Of a DNA stretch of 35,879 bases, positions 1 to 9,814 are shown one piece after another. Source of the DNA: an uncultured bacterium (lineage in GTDB: Bacteria; Bacteroidota; Bacteroidia; Chitinophagales; Chitinophagaceae); NCBI GenBank assembly GCA_903957405.1, contig CAJBPC010000003.1:1-35879 (forward strand). The letters are read 5' to 3'. The first letter of the stretch is position 1. Each line of letters starts with the position of its first letter. Both the position numbers and the translations under genes were made by a program. The notes under the pieces are model-generated. The model saw only the letters and a list, made by a program, of their open reading frames with translations. It was not told the DNA's origin and ran no database searches.

Positions 1-672
1 GTATACCGGTTCGTCAGGGGATGTGAGCCGGTGGATGAGCGTTTGGAAGTCAAGTGTTTGTGCACCATGCGAAAGAATCAGGATCCCAATGAGAAATCCA
101 AGGTCGGCAAATCGGGTGACGATGAATGCTTTCCTGGCAGCGGCAACGGCGGAGGGCTTCGCATAGTAAAATCCGATCAGCAGGAACGAGGATACGCCGA
201 CAAGTTCCCAGAAGATATACATCTGGAACAGGTTGGAAGACATCACCAGTCCAAGCATCGAGAAGGTGAATAGCGAAAGGAAAGCGTAATACGTGGGGAA
301 GCGGTCCTCCCCTTTCATATAGTCCAGGCTGAAGACATGTACCATCAGGGAGATGAATGTCACTACGACCAGCATCATGACGGAGATGGGATCCAGGAGC
401 ACGCCCATGTCGATGCTGAGGGAAGGGGTGAATGTCAACCACGGGACGCGGAATGGCAAGACTGCGACATGGCTGCCGGCCGGTTTCCCCCAGCTGAAAT
501 AGTAACCGTATGCTATGACCAGCGCTATGGCTGCGGAGATGGCCGACAGCATCGTCCCGAACCAGCCTGCCGTTTGTCCACCGAATTTTTTTCCGAAAAA
601 TGCCAGCACGACGAACCCCAGCAATGGGAGCAGCGGAACCAGTATGATCACAAAATTCTCAGGCATGGTCAT
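1..672 (-). CDS. nuoL: NADH-quinone oxidoreductase subunit L, N-terminal part (truncated by window edge)
   Basis: Own minus-strand translation from ATG at 672/666: M(T)MPENFVIILVPLLPLLGFVVLAFFGKKFGG...GVLLDPISVMMLVVVTFISLMVHVFSLDYMKGEDRFPTYYAFLSLFTFSMLGLVMSSNLFQMYIFWELVGVSSFLLIGFYY; typical NuoL. Open to position 1. Absent from the ORF track because it runs off the edge. Confidence 0.93.
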   Translation of the reverse strand, partial: MTMPENFVIILVPLLPLLGFVVLAFFGKKFGGQTAGWFGTMLSAISAAIALVIAYGYYFSWGKPAGSHVAVLPFRVPWLTFTPSLSIDMGVLLDPISVMMLVVVTFISLMVHVFSLDYMKGEDRFPTYYAFLSLFTFSMLGLVMSSNLFQMYIFWELVGVSSFLLIGFYYAKPSAVAAARKAFIVTRFADLGFLIGILILSHGAQTLDFQTLIHRLTSPDEPVY

Positions 673-785
673 TGCGAATTACGCATCGGAACAGATGATG
701 GAAGGGTGGGATTCCGTATCGCATCCCTATGACCTCTCTTATCCCATGTTCTGCGCGGTGAATGTATTTTTTCTTTGTTCGGTCT

Positions 786-1100
786 TCAATTTTTCAACTC
801 CTCCGCCGCATGCACATCAATGGACTTATGGTTCCAGAACAGATGGATGATGATGGCGATGGCCACGGCCGCTTCAGCCGCCGCGATGGCGATGATGAAC
901 ACCGTGAAGAACAGCCCGTCGAGCCGGTCTGGCCAAAGATATTTGTTGAAAGCGATGAAGTTCAGGCAGACGCTGTTGAGTACGAGCTCCAGGCTCATCA
1001 GCATGGTGATGAGGTTCCGTCTTGTCAGGAACCCGTAGATGCCGATGAAGAATAGCGCGGTACCGATGAACAGCAGATGATCCAGTCCGGGTTCCATCAT
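786..1100 (-). CDS. nuoK: NADH-quinone oxidoreductase subunit K
   Basis: 104 aa, three TM segments, LITMLMSLELVLNSVCLNFIAF and AIAAAEAAVAIAIIIHLF NuoK motifs; operon position. Confidence 0.95.
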   Translation of the reverse strand: MMEPGLDHLLFIGTALFFIGIYGFLTRRNLITMLMSLELVLNSVCLNFIAFNKYLWPDRLDGLFFTVFIIAIAAAEAAVAIAIIIHLFWNHKSIDVHAAEELKN

Positions 1101-1618
1101 GATGACTTTGTTTTAGAGCGCATGGCAATGACGATGCATCCGATCATAGCGGCCAGCAGCAGCATGCTCACCACTTCGAATGGCAGTGCGTATCCATCCT
1201 CCCCAACGCCGAGCATGCGGCGGCCGATGGCCGATACGCCGTTGTCGATCGCCGGATTAGTTGTACCGGAGAACCGATGCCGGAGTACCTGCAGCATGAC
1301 AAGGCCCAAGCCCGTTAAGGCGGCTACGGCCGCAGAGAGCATCCTCGCCCGTGACTGCCTGGGAAGGTCCTCGCCGGATCGCTGGGTGAGGAACACCGAG
1401 AAGATGATGAGTACCGCGATGCCGCCCGCATAGACGACGATCTGCACGGCGGCAACGAACTCATAACGCAACCAAAAATAGATGCCCGCGATGCCCAGCA
1501 AGCTGAGCAACAGGCATATCGCCGCGCGAAAGATCTGCCTGGAAGTCACAGCCATCAAGGCGCTCACAAGGGTGAGGGCGGCGAGCAGATAAAAAACGAT
1601 TGTTTCCCCGTTCATCAT
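1097..1618 (-). CDS. nuoJ: NADH-quinone oxidoreductase subunit J
   Basis: 173 aa, TM protein with VVYAGGIAVLIIFSVFLTQR motif; overlaps nuoK start by 4 bp. Confidence 0.94.
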   Translation of the reverse strand: MMNGETIVFYLLAALTLVSALMAVTSRQIFRAAICLLLSLLGIAGIYFWLRYEFVAAVQIVVYAGGIAVLIIFSVFLTQRSGEDLPRQSRARMLSAAVAALTGLGLVMLQVLRHRFSGTTNPAIDNGVSAIGRRMLGVGEDGYALPFEVVSMLLLAAMIGCIVIAMRSKTKSS

Positions 1619-2091
1619 TCAACCCCCTCCTGGAGTTTGGATTCCGGCTTGTTAAGGATCTTTGTGAGCTGGCTTCTGTCGTAGACGCTGTGCTCGAATG
1701 ACTGTGCCATTTTGATCGCATCCGTCGGACAGGCCTGTATGCAAAGATTGCACATGGTACAAAGTTCTAAATGGTACACGAAGGCATCGACGGCCTTCTT
1801 CCTTTTCCCTTCTGCATTCAGCTCGAACTTGGTGACGATCTTGATGGTGCCATTCGGGCAAGCGAGCTCGCAGGCGGTGCATCCTGTGCAGCGGTGTTCA
1901 TTCTGTCCGTTGTGGGGCATCACGACTTCCCCCCTGAACCGTTCGGGCAGCACCAGCGTCGCACGATTGTCGGGGTACTGCTCCGTGATGATCTCCTTGT
2001 GGTGCGTGAAGTAATACCCGGTCCTGCGCATACCCGAGAGCAGCGAGCCGACAGCCTGTGCGATATCGTTGAAATAATCTTTCAGGAACAT
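1615..2091 (-). CDS. nuoI: NADH-quinone oxidoreductase subunit I (2x[4Fe-4S])
   Basis: 158 aa with CTGCTACELACP and CTMCNLCIQACP ferredoxin motifs; overlaps nuoJ. Confidence 0.95.
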   Translation of the reverse strand: MFLKDYFNDIAQAVGSLLSGMRRTGYYFTHHKEIITEQYPDNRATLVLPERFRGEVVMPHNGQNEHRCTGCTACELACPNGTIKIVTKFELNAEGKRKKAVDAFVYHLELCTMCNLCIQACPTDAIKMAQSFEHSVYDRSQLTKILNKPESKLQEGVE

Positions 2092-2192
2092 GTTTCAATC
2101 ATTTGCATGATGCGTACGTTGTCTTGCGGATCCAAATTCATATTCATTTATTCGTTCCAAATGAGCTAATGGCTTCCCATATCCATTCCTCC

Positions 2193-3269
2193 TTAAAAAT
2201 GCCATTTAAGGATCGCGATGACCGTCACCAGCAGGATATTCACCATGCCGATCGGGAGCAGGTATTTCCATTCGAGGGTGAGCAGCTGGTCGATGCGCAG
2301 CCTCGGGAACGTCCAGCGAAACCACATCATCACGAATATCAGGAAAAACGTCTTGCCAAAAAACCAGATCGATGAAGGGATGTAGTCCATCGCATGGTTG
2401 AACCAATCCAGGCTCCCGATGTGCAGCGGCATCCATCCGCCGAGGAACAGCGTTGCACCGACCGCACAGACGACGAAAACGTTGATGTATTCGGCAAGAA
2501 AAAACAATGCGAACTTCATCCCTGAATACTCCGTGTGGAAGCCCCCGGTGAGTTCCGATTCCGCCTCGGCCATATCGAAAGGCGCGCGGTTCGTCTCGGC
2601 CGTGGCAGCGATGAGGAAAATCACAAAGGCAATGATGGCGGGGATATGTCCCTTGAAGATCCACCAGCCATTGGACTGTGAGGTGACGATATCCGATATC
2701 TGCAGGCTGCCCGACAATACAACGATCGTGAGGATCGAAAGGCCGGCGGAAAGCTCATAGCTCACGATCTGCGCCCCACTGCGCATCGCGCCGAGCAGAG
2801 AATACTTGTTGTTGCTGCTCCATCCTGCCATCAGTATCGCGATCACGTTCAACGAGGAGATGGCGGTGATGTACAACACCCCGATGTTGAGGTCCCATAT
2901 CTGAAAGTCTTTTGCAAATGCTATCGGTGCCAGCAGGAGCATCGCCGCGATCATGGCCACCAAAGGTGCGAGGTTGAACAGGACCCTGTCGACACCATTG
3001 GGCGTCATCCCTTCCTTCACAAGCAGCTTCAGGGTGTCCGCCAGTGATTGCAGCATGCCCTTGGGCCCCACGCGGTTCGGCCCCAGACGGATCTGCATAT
3101 AGGCGGATACCTTCCGCTCCATGATCACCAGCACCAGGCCCAGCATGGCAAAGAGCCCGATGGCAGCCACCCCCACCATCACCATTTCCAACGCCAGCGC
3201 CCAGGCCGGACTGAAGGTCTCGTACAGCCAGGCGTGGATGAGGTCCGTCAATTTTGAAAAACTCCACAT
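2193..3269 (-). CDS. nuoH: NADH-quinone oxidoreductase subunit H
   Basis: Multi-TM; MERKVSAYMQIRLGPNRVGPKGMLQSLADTLKLLVKEG, AETNRAPFDMAEAESELTGGFHTEYSGMKFALFFLAEY are NuoH hallmarks. The ORF extends to 3296; MWSFSKL at 3269 is the likelier start. Confidence 0.96.
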   Translation of the reverse strand: MWSFSKLTDLIHAWLYETFSPAWALALEMVMVGVAAIGLFAMLGLVLVIMERKVSAYMQIRLGPNRVGPKGMLQSLADTLKLLVKEGMTPNGVDRVLFNLAPLVAMIAAMLLLAPIAFAKDFQIWDLNIGVLYITAISSLNVIAILMAGWSSNNKYSLLGAMRSGAQIVSYELSAGLSILTIVVLSGSLQISDIVTSQSNGWWIFKGHIPAIIAFVIFLIAATAETNRAPFDMAEAESELTGGFHTEYSGMKFALFFLAEYINVFVVCAVGATLFLGGWMPLHIGSLDWFNHAMDYIPSSIWFFGKTFFLIFVMMWFRWTFPRLRIDQLLTLEWKYLLPIGMVNILLVTVIAILKWHF

Positions 3270-3381
3270 AACTTTTGAATTACGGTTGGCCGGCATTTTC
3301 CGGCTCTTCCGATACAGGTTTCATATTTAGGTTCCACCTCCACTTTCCATCCTTTCTTGACGACATCGGCCAGCGTATCGT

Positions 3382-4497
3382 CTATCTATCGATATCCGGA
3401 ATGACCAGATCGAAACTCCCCATGATCGCCACCAGGTCACCGATCTTTTGCCCGCGGACCGTATGGTCCAATGCACTAAGGTTCGAAAAACCGGGCGAAC
3501 GAAACTTTATCCTGTAGGGCGTGGTACCTCCTTCGCTGACGATATACACCCCGAACTCTCCCCTGGCCGTCTCGACGCGGGAATAGAACTCTCCCTTCGG
3601 AAGCTTCAGTACGGCTTTGGTCTTGGCCTGGAAATCTCCTTCGGGGATGTTGTCGATCAGCTGCTCGATGATCGAAAGCGATTGCCGCATCTCGACCATC
3701 CGCACCAGATACCGGGAATAGGTATCGCCGTCGGTGGACATGGCCTGCTCAAACTGCAGCTTCTCGTATCCCTCATAAGGATAGGTCTTCCGGATGTCGC
3801 AATCCACTCCGCTTGCCCTCGCAGTAGGGCCACTGCAACCGTAGGAGATAGCATCCTCTTTCGAAAGGATGCCGACACCCTTGGTGCGTGACTTGAAAAT
3901 GGCGTTATGCGTCACCAGTTCGTCGTATTCCGGCAGCTTGTTGCGCAATTGTTTGACGAACGCTTTCACCCGACGATGGAAGTTCGGGTGCAGGTCGAAC
4001 TGCACGCCTCCCGGCACCATGTAATTCATCGTGAGCCTTGCGCCACAGGTCTCTTCCATGATGTCGTTGATCATCTCCCGCTCCCGGAATGCATGGAAGA
4101 AGGGCGTAAATGCTCCGATATCCATTGCCATCGCACCCCACCAGAGGACATGCGATGCGATGCGGGTGAGCTCGTCCATGAGGATGCGTATGACCGCGGC
4201 CCTTTCGGGCACTTCCAGCTGAAGCCCCTTCTCTACGGTCATGGCACAACAGTGGTTGTTGATATGAGAAGAGAGATAGTCCATCCGGCTGGTGGAATAT
4301 ATGAACTGCCGGTACGACAGGCTCTCGCACATCTTCTCGATGGAACGGTGGATATACCCGAGGTGGGGTTCCACCTTCCTGACCGTCTCCCCGTTCAGTG
4401 TGATGACGAGGTGAAGCACGCCGTGCGTCGCCGGGTGCTGAGGGCCGATGTTGATGATGAGGTCGCCCTCATCCGTTGTACCGATTTCTTCAACCAT
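3382..4497 (-). CDS. nuoD: NADH-quinone oxidoreductase subunit D (49 kDa-type)
   Basis: NIGPQHPATHGVLHLVITLNGE...HLGYIHRSIEKMCESLSYRQFIYSTSRMDYLSSHINNH...; ORF extends to 4539 but MVEEIGTTDEGDL at 4497 is a likelier start. Confidence 0.96.
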   Translation of the reverse strand: MVEEIGTTDEGDLIINIGPQHPATHGVLHLVITLNGETVRKVEPHLGYIHRSIEKMCESLSYRQFIYSTSRMDYLSSHINNHCCAMTVEKGLQLEVPERAAVIRILMDELTRIASHVLWWGAMAMDIGAFTPFFHAFREREMINDIMEETCGARLTMNYMVPGGVQFDLHPNFHRRVKAFVKQLRNKLPEYDELVTHNAIFKSRTKGVGILSKEDAISYGCSGPTARASGVDCDIRKTYPYEGYEKLQFEQAMSTDGDTYSRYLVRMVEMRQSLSIIEQLIDNIPEGDFQAKTKAVLKLPKGEFYSRVETARGEFGVYIVSEGGTTPYRIKFRSPGFSNLSALDHTVRGQKIGDLVAIMGSFDLVIPDIDR

Positions 4498-4598
4498 GAT
4501 TGTTGTGTCAGGGTTATGTACCGCGCTTGACAGCACCAAGGATTCATCAGAAAACCATCCTTAAGTGGTGTCTCGCAGCGATGGATTACATGCTACAT

Positions 4599-5054
4599 CT
4601 ACATTTTGATCATATTCACCGGATCATCATAATCCTTCCTCAATGGATATCCGACCCAGTCATCGGGTAGGATCAGATTGCGCAGGTCGGGATGGTCCGA
4701 AAAATGCACGCCGAACATTTCAAAAACTTCTCGCTCATGGAACTCAGCTGTTCGCCAGATATTGCAGACCGTTCCGATTTCCGGAGCCGACCTGTCGAGT
4801 GTCGCTTTCACCACGATGTTGTGGCGATACCGGGTGGATGAGAGATGGTAGACCATCGTCAGATGCGTCTTCCAATCCACACAGGTGAGGCAGAACAGAT
4901 AGTCGAACCACAGGTCTTCCGACTCCCGCAGCATGGCTGCAAAACCAGGCCATTCCGCCGCCGCGACCATGAAGTTCGGCCACTCTCCGCCGGTCTCGGA
5001 AACAAGCTCGGGTTTCCGCTCCGTCAATGCCGCGATGATCTCCTCGTTCGTCAT
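4599..5054 (-). CDS. nuoC: NADH-quinone oxidoreductase subunit C (30 kDa-type), not fused to NuoD
   Basis: 151 aa; VCNIWRTAEFHEREVFEMFGVHFSDHPDLRNLILPDDWVGYPLRKDY signature. Confidence 0.95.
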   Translation of the reverse strand: MTNEEIIAALTERKPELVSETGGEWPNFMVAAAEWPGFAAMLRESEDLWFDYLFCLTCVDWKTHLTMVYHLSSTRYRHNIVVKATLDRSAPEIGTVCNIWRTAEFHEREVFEMFGVHFSDHPDLRNLILPDDWVGYPLRKDYDDPVNMIKM

Positions 5055-5113
5055 GCAAATTGATTCACTGTGTTAACAGAATTGCCCCTCATGATCCGTT
5101 CCTTACCTGTCAT

Positions 5114-5656
5114 TCATTTCAGCGTGCTTCCATCTATCTCGATCCGTTCGCGCTTCCCTCCGCTTTTGATCTTTTCCTGCAAGGTGATCAGCGCATGCAG
5201 CAATGCCTCAGGTCGGGGCGGACAGCCAGCCACGTAAACGTCTACCGGGATCACGTGATCAGCGCCTTTCACCACGGAATAGGTATTATAGAAGAATGGT
5301 CCGCCACTGATCGCACATGCACCCATGGCGATCACGTATTTGGGATCGGCCATCTGGTCGTACAGCCTTTTAAGCACAGGTGCCATCTTATTGACGATGG
5401 TGCCGGCGATGATGATCAGATCAGCCTGCCGGGGTGTGGCACGGGCGACTTCGAACCCGAACCGGGAGAAGTCATACCGCGCACCCGCTGTCGACATCAT
5501 CTCGATGCCGCAGCAGCTGGTCGCAAAAGTCAGCGGCCACAGCGAATTGCTGCGTGCCCAATTGATGACATCCTCAAGAGGCCCTGACAGGATGCCGCCA
5601 CCGGCGGTCTCTTGCACCAGGCCCGGGAACTTCGCGGGTTGTGTTTCTGCACTCAT
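5114..5656 (-). CDS. nuoB: NADH-quinone oxidoreductase subunit B
   Basis: [18 protein letters not shown] and [11 protein letters not shown]...[12 protein letters not shown] cluster N2 ligands. Confidence 0.96.
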   Translation of the reverse strand: MSAETQPAKFPGLVQETAGGGILSGPLEDVINWARSNSLWPLTFATSCCGIEMMSTAGARYDFSRFGFEVARATPRQADLIIIAGTIVNKMAPVLKRLYDQMADPKYVIAMGACAISGGPFFYNTYSVVKGADHVIPVDVYVAGCPPRPEALLHALITLQEKIKSGGKRERIEIDGSTLK

Positions 5657-5693
5657 GCGTTGACTTACTTAAATATGTTTTCAACAGGGCCGG

Positions 5694-6044
5694 TCATACC
5701 CATTTCAATGCGCCTTTCTTGTGCGCATACAAGAACCCTATGAATAGTATGAAAAAGAATATGACGATCTCCACCAATGCGATCCACCCCACCTGTTGCA
5801 CTGCGACGGCCCAGGGATAGAGGAATATCAACTCCACATCGAAGATCAGGAATATGAGCGCGAAAAGATAATAGCCGACATTGAACTGTATCCATGTCTG
5901 CCCCCTGGTGGGGATTCCGCATTCGTAGGGTTCACCCTTCTGCGGATTCCATGTGGCCTTGAGTACCGTTCGGGAAACAAGTATCGCAATGACGGAGAAA
6001 GTCACCGCAGCCATTATCAGGACAATCATGGAAGCCGGACCCAT
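5694..6044 (-). CDS. nuoA: NADH-quinone oxidoreductase subunit A
   Basis: 116 aa; YECGIPTRGQTWIQFNVGYYLFALIFLIFDVELIFLYPWAV signature. Confidence 0.95.
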   Translation of the reverse strand: MGPASMIVLIMAAVTFSVIAILVSRTVLKATWNPQKGEPYECGIPTRGQTWIQFNVGYYLFALIFLIFDVELIFLYPWAVAVQQVGWIALVEIVIFFFILFIGFLYAHKKGALKWV

Positions 6045-6268
6045 AGTTGATTTCGTTGATCGTCCGGGTACATCGACTGACCCGGGCGTGTGATATTACG
6101 AATATAAGCAACCCATGCAAAATATTAAGCAATTTGATCCATACGGATGAGTAAGCTTGTCCTTAAAAGTGATGGATGTCATGATTCACCATGTCCGGGA
6201 CTTCCCAAAACAGATGCCCCGCAACCAAGGGTGCAGGGCATGGGGGTAAAGAGGTGGGAAAAAGCGGT

Positions 6269-6706
6269 CTATTGCTTTTTGACGAATCGCATCATGTTGA
6301 CATCTCCCATCTTCAGGTTGAGCGTATTGCCCTCTGTGATGGTCCAGGAATCGACTTTCGACAGGATGCTCATGAAAGTGGATTCCCCCTGCCCTTCACA
6401 GAACATCTTGGTCATGGCCATTGGATCGGCAAAACTGATCTTACTGCCACTGGCGGTGAGTTTCCCGTTGAAATTATTGCAGCTGGTATTCCCGGTCACC
6501 CTTCCGCCCGCCACATCGAAGGCGATAAAGGGCTTTCGGTCGGGGTACAACCCCTCGAAGGCGATGCGCGGACCGGAGATGAAGTTCAATTCCCATGTAC
6601 CATTCAGCTCGTTCAGATCCGCCATCTTTGTGGGTGTTTTTTTTGTGCTGTCGCATGATGCGAAGATGCCTGCGAACATGATGAAAGCGAAAAGAGTTCT
6701 TTTCAT
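6269..6706 (-). CDS. META-domain (HslJ-like) lipoprotein
   Basis: SPII-type signal (FAGIFASC) and NELNGTWELNFISGPRIAFEGLYPDRKPFIAFD...GRVTGNTSCNNFNGKL...MTKMFCEGQGE META-like pattern. Confidence 0.8.
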   Translation of the reverse strand: MKRTLFAFIMFAGIFASCDSTKKTPTKMADLNELNGTWELNFISGPRIAFEGLYPDRKPFIAFDVAGGRVTGNTSCNNFNGKLTASGSKISFADPMAMTKMFCEGQGESTFMSILSKVDSWTITEGNTLNLKMGDVNMMRFVKKQ

Positions 6707-6943
6707 GGCGATGCTTTTTATCGTTTAATGACTAAAAATAGATGATTTGTCCCTCTTTCGGATCCTCTCAGCGCACAACTTTGGGTGTTCGGAAATACAT
6801 TATCATGTACGGGCCGGAAAACGGAAACTATGAGCGGTGATGGTGCAATGTCCTTTATGGCTGTGCCATTTGCTTCAAGAAGGCGGATCCACAACATTTC
6901 TTCGGAAGCACGGTCAAGTGGAGCTGGCACAGTGATGCAAACA

Positions 6944-8179
6944 TCAGGGTTTCTTTCCGGATATCCGCTTCTGCATCCTGATATATTCCATAGGCATGCA
7001 GCCTTCCCGCTTACTGAACGCGTTTGAAAAAGCATTCATGGAGATGAACCCAGACTGGCTTGCGAGTGTCTTCAAACTGAGATCAACTGCTTCCGGATTT
7101 CCTATGAGTTCTTTGACATATTCCACCCGATAATGGTTGACGTATTCGTTGAAGTTCATTCCAAACTCCTGGTTGATCACAGCAGATATAAAACCGACCG
7201 GGATATTCGTGGCGGCAGACATGGAGGGAAGTCCGTATCCGGCTGTCAGAAAAGGCTTATTGCTTTTCAACTCATCAACGATCCGGGAAAGACAAACTGC
7301 TTTTTGGGCATCGGAAATGACTATGCCATCACCCATCTTTCCAGGGCCGTCAGCAGCCCCGGACGGGTCGGGTGGAGCGCTCTCCCTTAAAGGCATCCTT
7401 CCCTGGAATCCATAGAGAATATTAGGATTAAAAAAAATAATGGCTCCGGTGATGAACAAGATGAGTGCGGCCTCAACCGTACTCATGATGTAGAGGTTAT
7501 AGGCGGGTGGCTTACCGACCGAGAACCAGTGCATCATCAGTGTCAGGATGATGATCACATTGAAGCTGAAGAACAAGAACAGCCAGCGGAACAGTATCTC
7601 GTTGTGGCGAATGTTCACATAACGCCCTTCGGTCCCGCCTTTTAAAAGCATACGACCCGAGAGGAACAACATCCCGAAATTATACAGCAGGATCAATATC
7701 GGGTGTACGTTCGGCGGCAGAATACCTTCTTTTTGCTGTATGCCCATATTCATATTGCTTAGGAAGGTCTCCACCTGCAGCGACTTTTCGGCAATATCAA
7801 CAGTGTAGAACGGAATCATCTCCACATAAAATAGCAATGTGGGCAGAAATAGAGCCAAGTCATACCGCCGGGCCCTTTGTTCTCCGAATAGTACAGCGCG
7901 GACATAAAGAAACACCATCACCCCGGGTAAGTAGAGTAAAGGTCTAGTGATCCGGAACAGGTAAGGGACTTTTAGGATAAGGGTACTGTCGGTGAGAAAA
8001 TTCTGTACACAAAAAAACGACAGCATCAGGATGTAGGCAGCAAGCAAGCGGCTGACATGCCGCTGGTTCATATTGAAAAAAACCAGTGCGATTGACAACA
8101 CCAATCCCAGCAATGATGCCGATATGAATAATATGGAAACTGGACCGACCTCCATGAGTATGCAGTTGTGCAATATCAT
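6944..8179 (-). CDS. AraC-family regulator with N-terminal multi-TM sensor domain
   Basis: 411 aa; about 7 hydrophobic segments in the first ~240 aa, C-terminal AraC HTH-like MNFNEYVNHYRVEYVKELI...LSLKTLASQSGFISMNAFSNAFSKREGCMPMEYIR. Alternative start MEVGPVS at 8155. Confidence 0.85.
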   Translation of the reverse strand: MILHNCILMEVGPVSILFISASLLGLVLSIALVFFNMNQRHVSRLLAAYILMLSFFCVQNFLTDSTLILKVPYLFRITRPLLYLPGVMVFLYVRAVLFGEQRARRYDLALFLPTLLFYVEMIPFYTVDIAEKSLQVETFLSNMNMGIQQKEGILPPNVHPILILLYNFGMLFLSGRMLLKGGTEGRYVNIRHNEILFRWLFLFFSFNVIIILTLMMHWFSVGKPPAYNLYIMSTVEAALILFITGAIIFFNPNILYGFQGRMPLRESAPPDPSGAADGPGKMGDGIVISDAQKAVCLSRIVDELKSNKPFLTAGYGLPSMSAATNIPVGFISAVINQEFGMNFNEYVNHYRVEYVKELIGNPEAVDLSLKTLASQSGFISMNAFSNAFSKREGCMPMEYIRMQKRISGKKP

Positions 8180-8222
8180 GAATTATGCAATAAGTATGAT
8201 ACTATTCGTGAACACGAAGATG

Positions 8223-8714
8223 TCAGATCTGAGAACCCGGTCGGGAGAGTTCCTCCAGTTGTTTGGATAAGTCATATTGCAGATCATCATGGAGTGTGGC
8301 GATGCCCTGCTTGATTTTTTTGATCTGATTGCCATACAGGTTCAACAATACCTGATTGCGTTCCAGTTCAATGCCACTTCGATTCAGGAGGCTGCAGAAG
8401 TGGATGAGCAGTTCCGCTTCCGCCTGTCGGGAGCCGGAAAATCGAATGTATTTGCTGGTGAGTCGGAGGGTCTTCCGGATCGTCTTCTTCGCCTGATAGA
8501 GATGGCGGGGGTTGATGTCGAGCATGGATGCATCCATCTCGAGCCTGACGCCCGCAACATAACCGGAAAGGTCATGTGCCTCGAAAAGCAGATAGGTCAG
8601 CAGTTCCTTGTTCTCCTTTTTGAAGCGGGCGAGGCGCTGTATGATGTCCACCAACTGCTTCTGAGGCAGCACCTCCAGTTCGTCACGGATCTCCTTTACG
8701 GTGGCGGCATTCAT
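8223..8714 (-). CDS. Conserved-looking hypothetical protein, helical
   Basis: 163 aa ORF of charged helical composition; position and codon usage consistent with coding; no family recognised. Confidence 0.6.
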   Translation of the reverse strand: MNAATVKEIRDELEVLPQKQLVDIIQRLARFKKENKELLTYLLFEAHDLSGYVAGVRLEMDASMLDINPRHLYQAKKTIRKTLRLTSKYIRFSGSRQAEAELLIHFCSLLNRSGIELERNQVLLNLYGNQIKKIKQGIATLHDDLQYDLSKQLEELSRPGSQI

Positions 8715-8763
8715 GATCCTTCGAAACTACGGCAGTTTCGCATGTCGACAAAGAAAAGGCAGG

Positions 8764-8967
8764 CTACGGTTTTGGCAGATCGCATCCGTCATCCAGGCAT
8801 CTCCTTGGACGAAAGAAGCCGGAGACAATAAACGCCACGCCGAAAACCATCACCGGCCATGAACCATCCTTGACATAGGCGATGCCCACGCCGAGGAATA
8901 TCACACCCAGCACCCAGCGCAATATGCTGCTGAACAAAACCAGTTTACGGTCATTCATGGATTTCAT
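8764..8967 (-). CDS. Small two-TM membrane protein with Cys-containing tail (RRCLDDGCDLPKP)
   Basis: 67 aa; two hydrophobic segments; start overlaps the stop of the upstream TauE/SafE gene by 4 bp. Confidence 0.65.
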   Translation of the reverse strand: MKSMNDRKLVLFSSILRWVLGVIFLGVGIAYVKDGSWPVMVFGVAFIVSGFFRPRRCLDDGCDLPKP

Positions 8968-9767
8968 TTAATCGGAAAGAATAATTGTTGCGTGATGATA
9001 TATACGCCCATCACCAAGACGAACCATCCAAATCCTTTTTTCAATTTGTCTCCGTCGATTTTTTTACTCAGGGCATCCCCCAGGAATATTCCCACAACGG
9101 CCAGCGTTGTGACGATGATCAGCAGGCGCCAGTCCATCTTCATGTGTGAAAGATCTCCCGTGAATCCTATCAGGGATTTTGCGGCGATGATCAGCAGGGA
9201 TGTCCCCACTGCTTGTTTCATGGGGAGTTTGCTCAAGAGCACCAGTGCCGGGATGATCAGGAAACCTCCACCCGCACCGACAAGACCGGTCAATACGCCC
9301 ACGACAGCCCCCTCCAGGAGGATCAGTGGATAGTTGAATACCTGCGCACCGTCTTCGTCTTCATGTGTTTTTTTCTTCTCGCGGATCATGGACATGGATG
9401 CCGCTACCATCAGTATGGCGAAGAACAACATCATCAGGATCGGTTTCGTGATTGCCAATCCCCCGACGGTAAAGAGCTCATCCGGGATTTCCGGTATGAC
9501 GTATTTGCGGGTGGCATAGACCGCGATGATGGAAGGCACCCCGAAGATCAGGGCGGTCTTCAGATTCACCAGTCCCTGCCGGTATTTCGGCAATGCCCCT
9601 ACAAGGCTGGTGGTACCGACAATGAAAAGTGAATAGGCGGTCGCAGAAATGGGATCGACGCCCATCAGGTATACCAGAACGGGAACGGTAAGGATCGATC
9701 CGCCACCACCGATGAGTCCGAGTGAGATGCCAATGATCAGCGATGCGATGTAACCTACGATTTCCAT
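8964..9767 (-). CDS. Sulfite exporter TauE/SafE family permease
   Basis: GISLGLIGGGGSILTVPVLVYLMGVDPISATAYSLFIVGTTSLVGALPKYRQG ... LTGLVGAGGGFLIIPALVLLSKLPMKQAVGTSLLIIAAKSLIGF duplicated motif. Confidence 0.92.
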   Translation of the reverse strand: MEIVGYIASLIIGISLGLIGGGGSILTVPVLVYLMGVDPISATAYSLFIVGTTSLVGALPKYRQGLVNLKTALIFGVPSIIAVYATRKYVIPEIPDELFTVGGLAITKPILMMLFFAILMVAASMSMIREKKKTHEDEDGAQVFNYPLILLEGAVVGVLTGLVGAGGGFLIIPALVLLSKLPMKQAVGTSLLIIAAKSLIGFTGDLSHMKMDWRLLIIVTTLAVVGIFLGDALSKKIDGDKLKKGFGWFVLVMGVYIITQQLFFPIK

Positions 9768-9814
9768 ATATGTATTTCTGAATGCAAAATTGCAAAGAAC
9801 CTCGTGAGCGATCC

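Noticed and set aside
3907-4530. 207-aa plus-strand ORF opposite nuoD
   Set aside because: Antisense to unambiguous nuoD; His/Arg-rich shadow translation.
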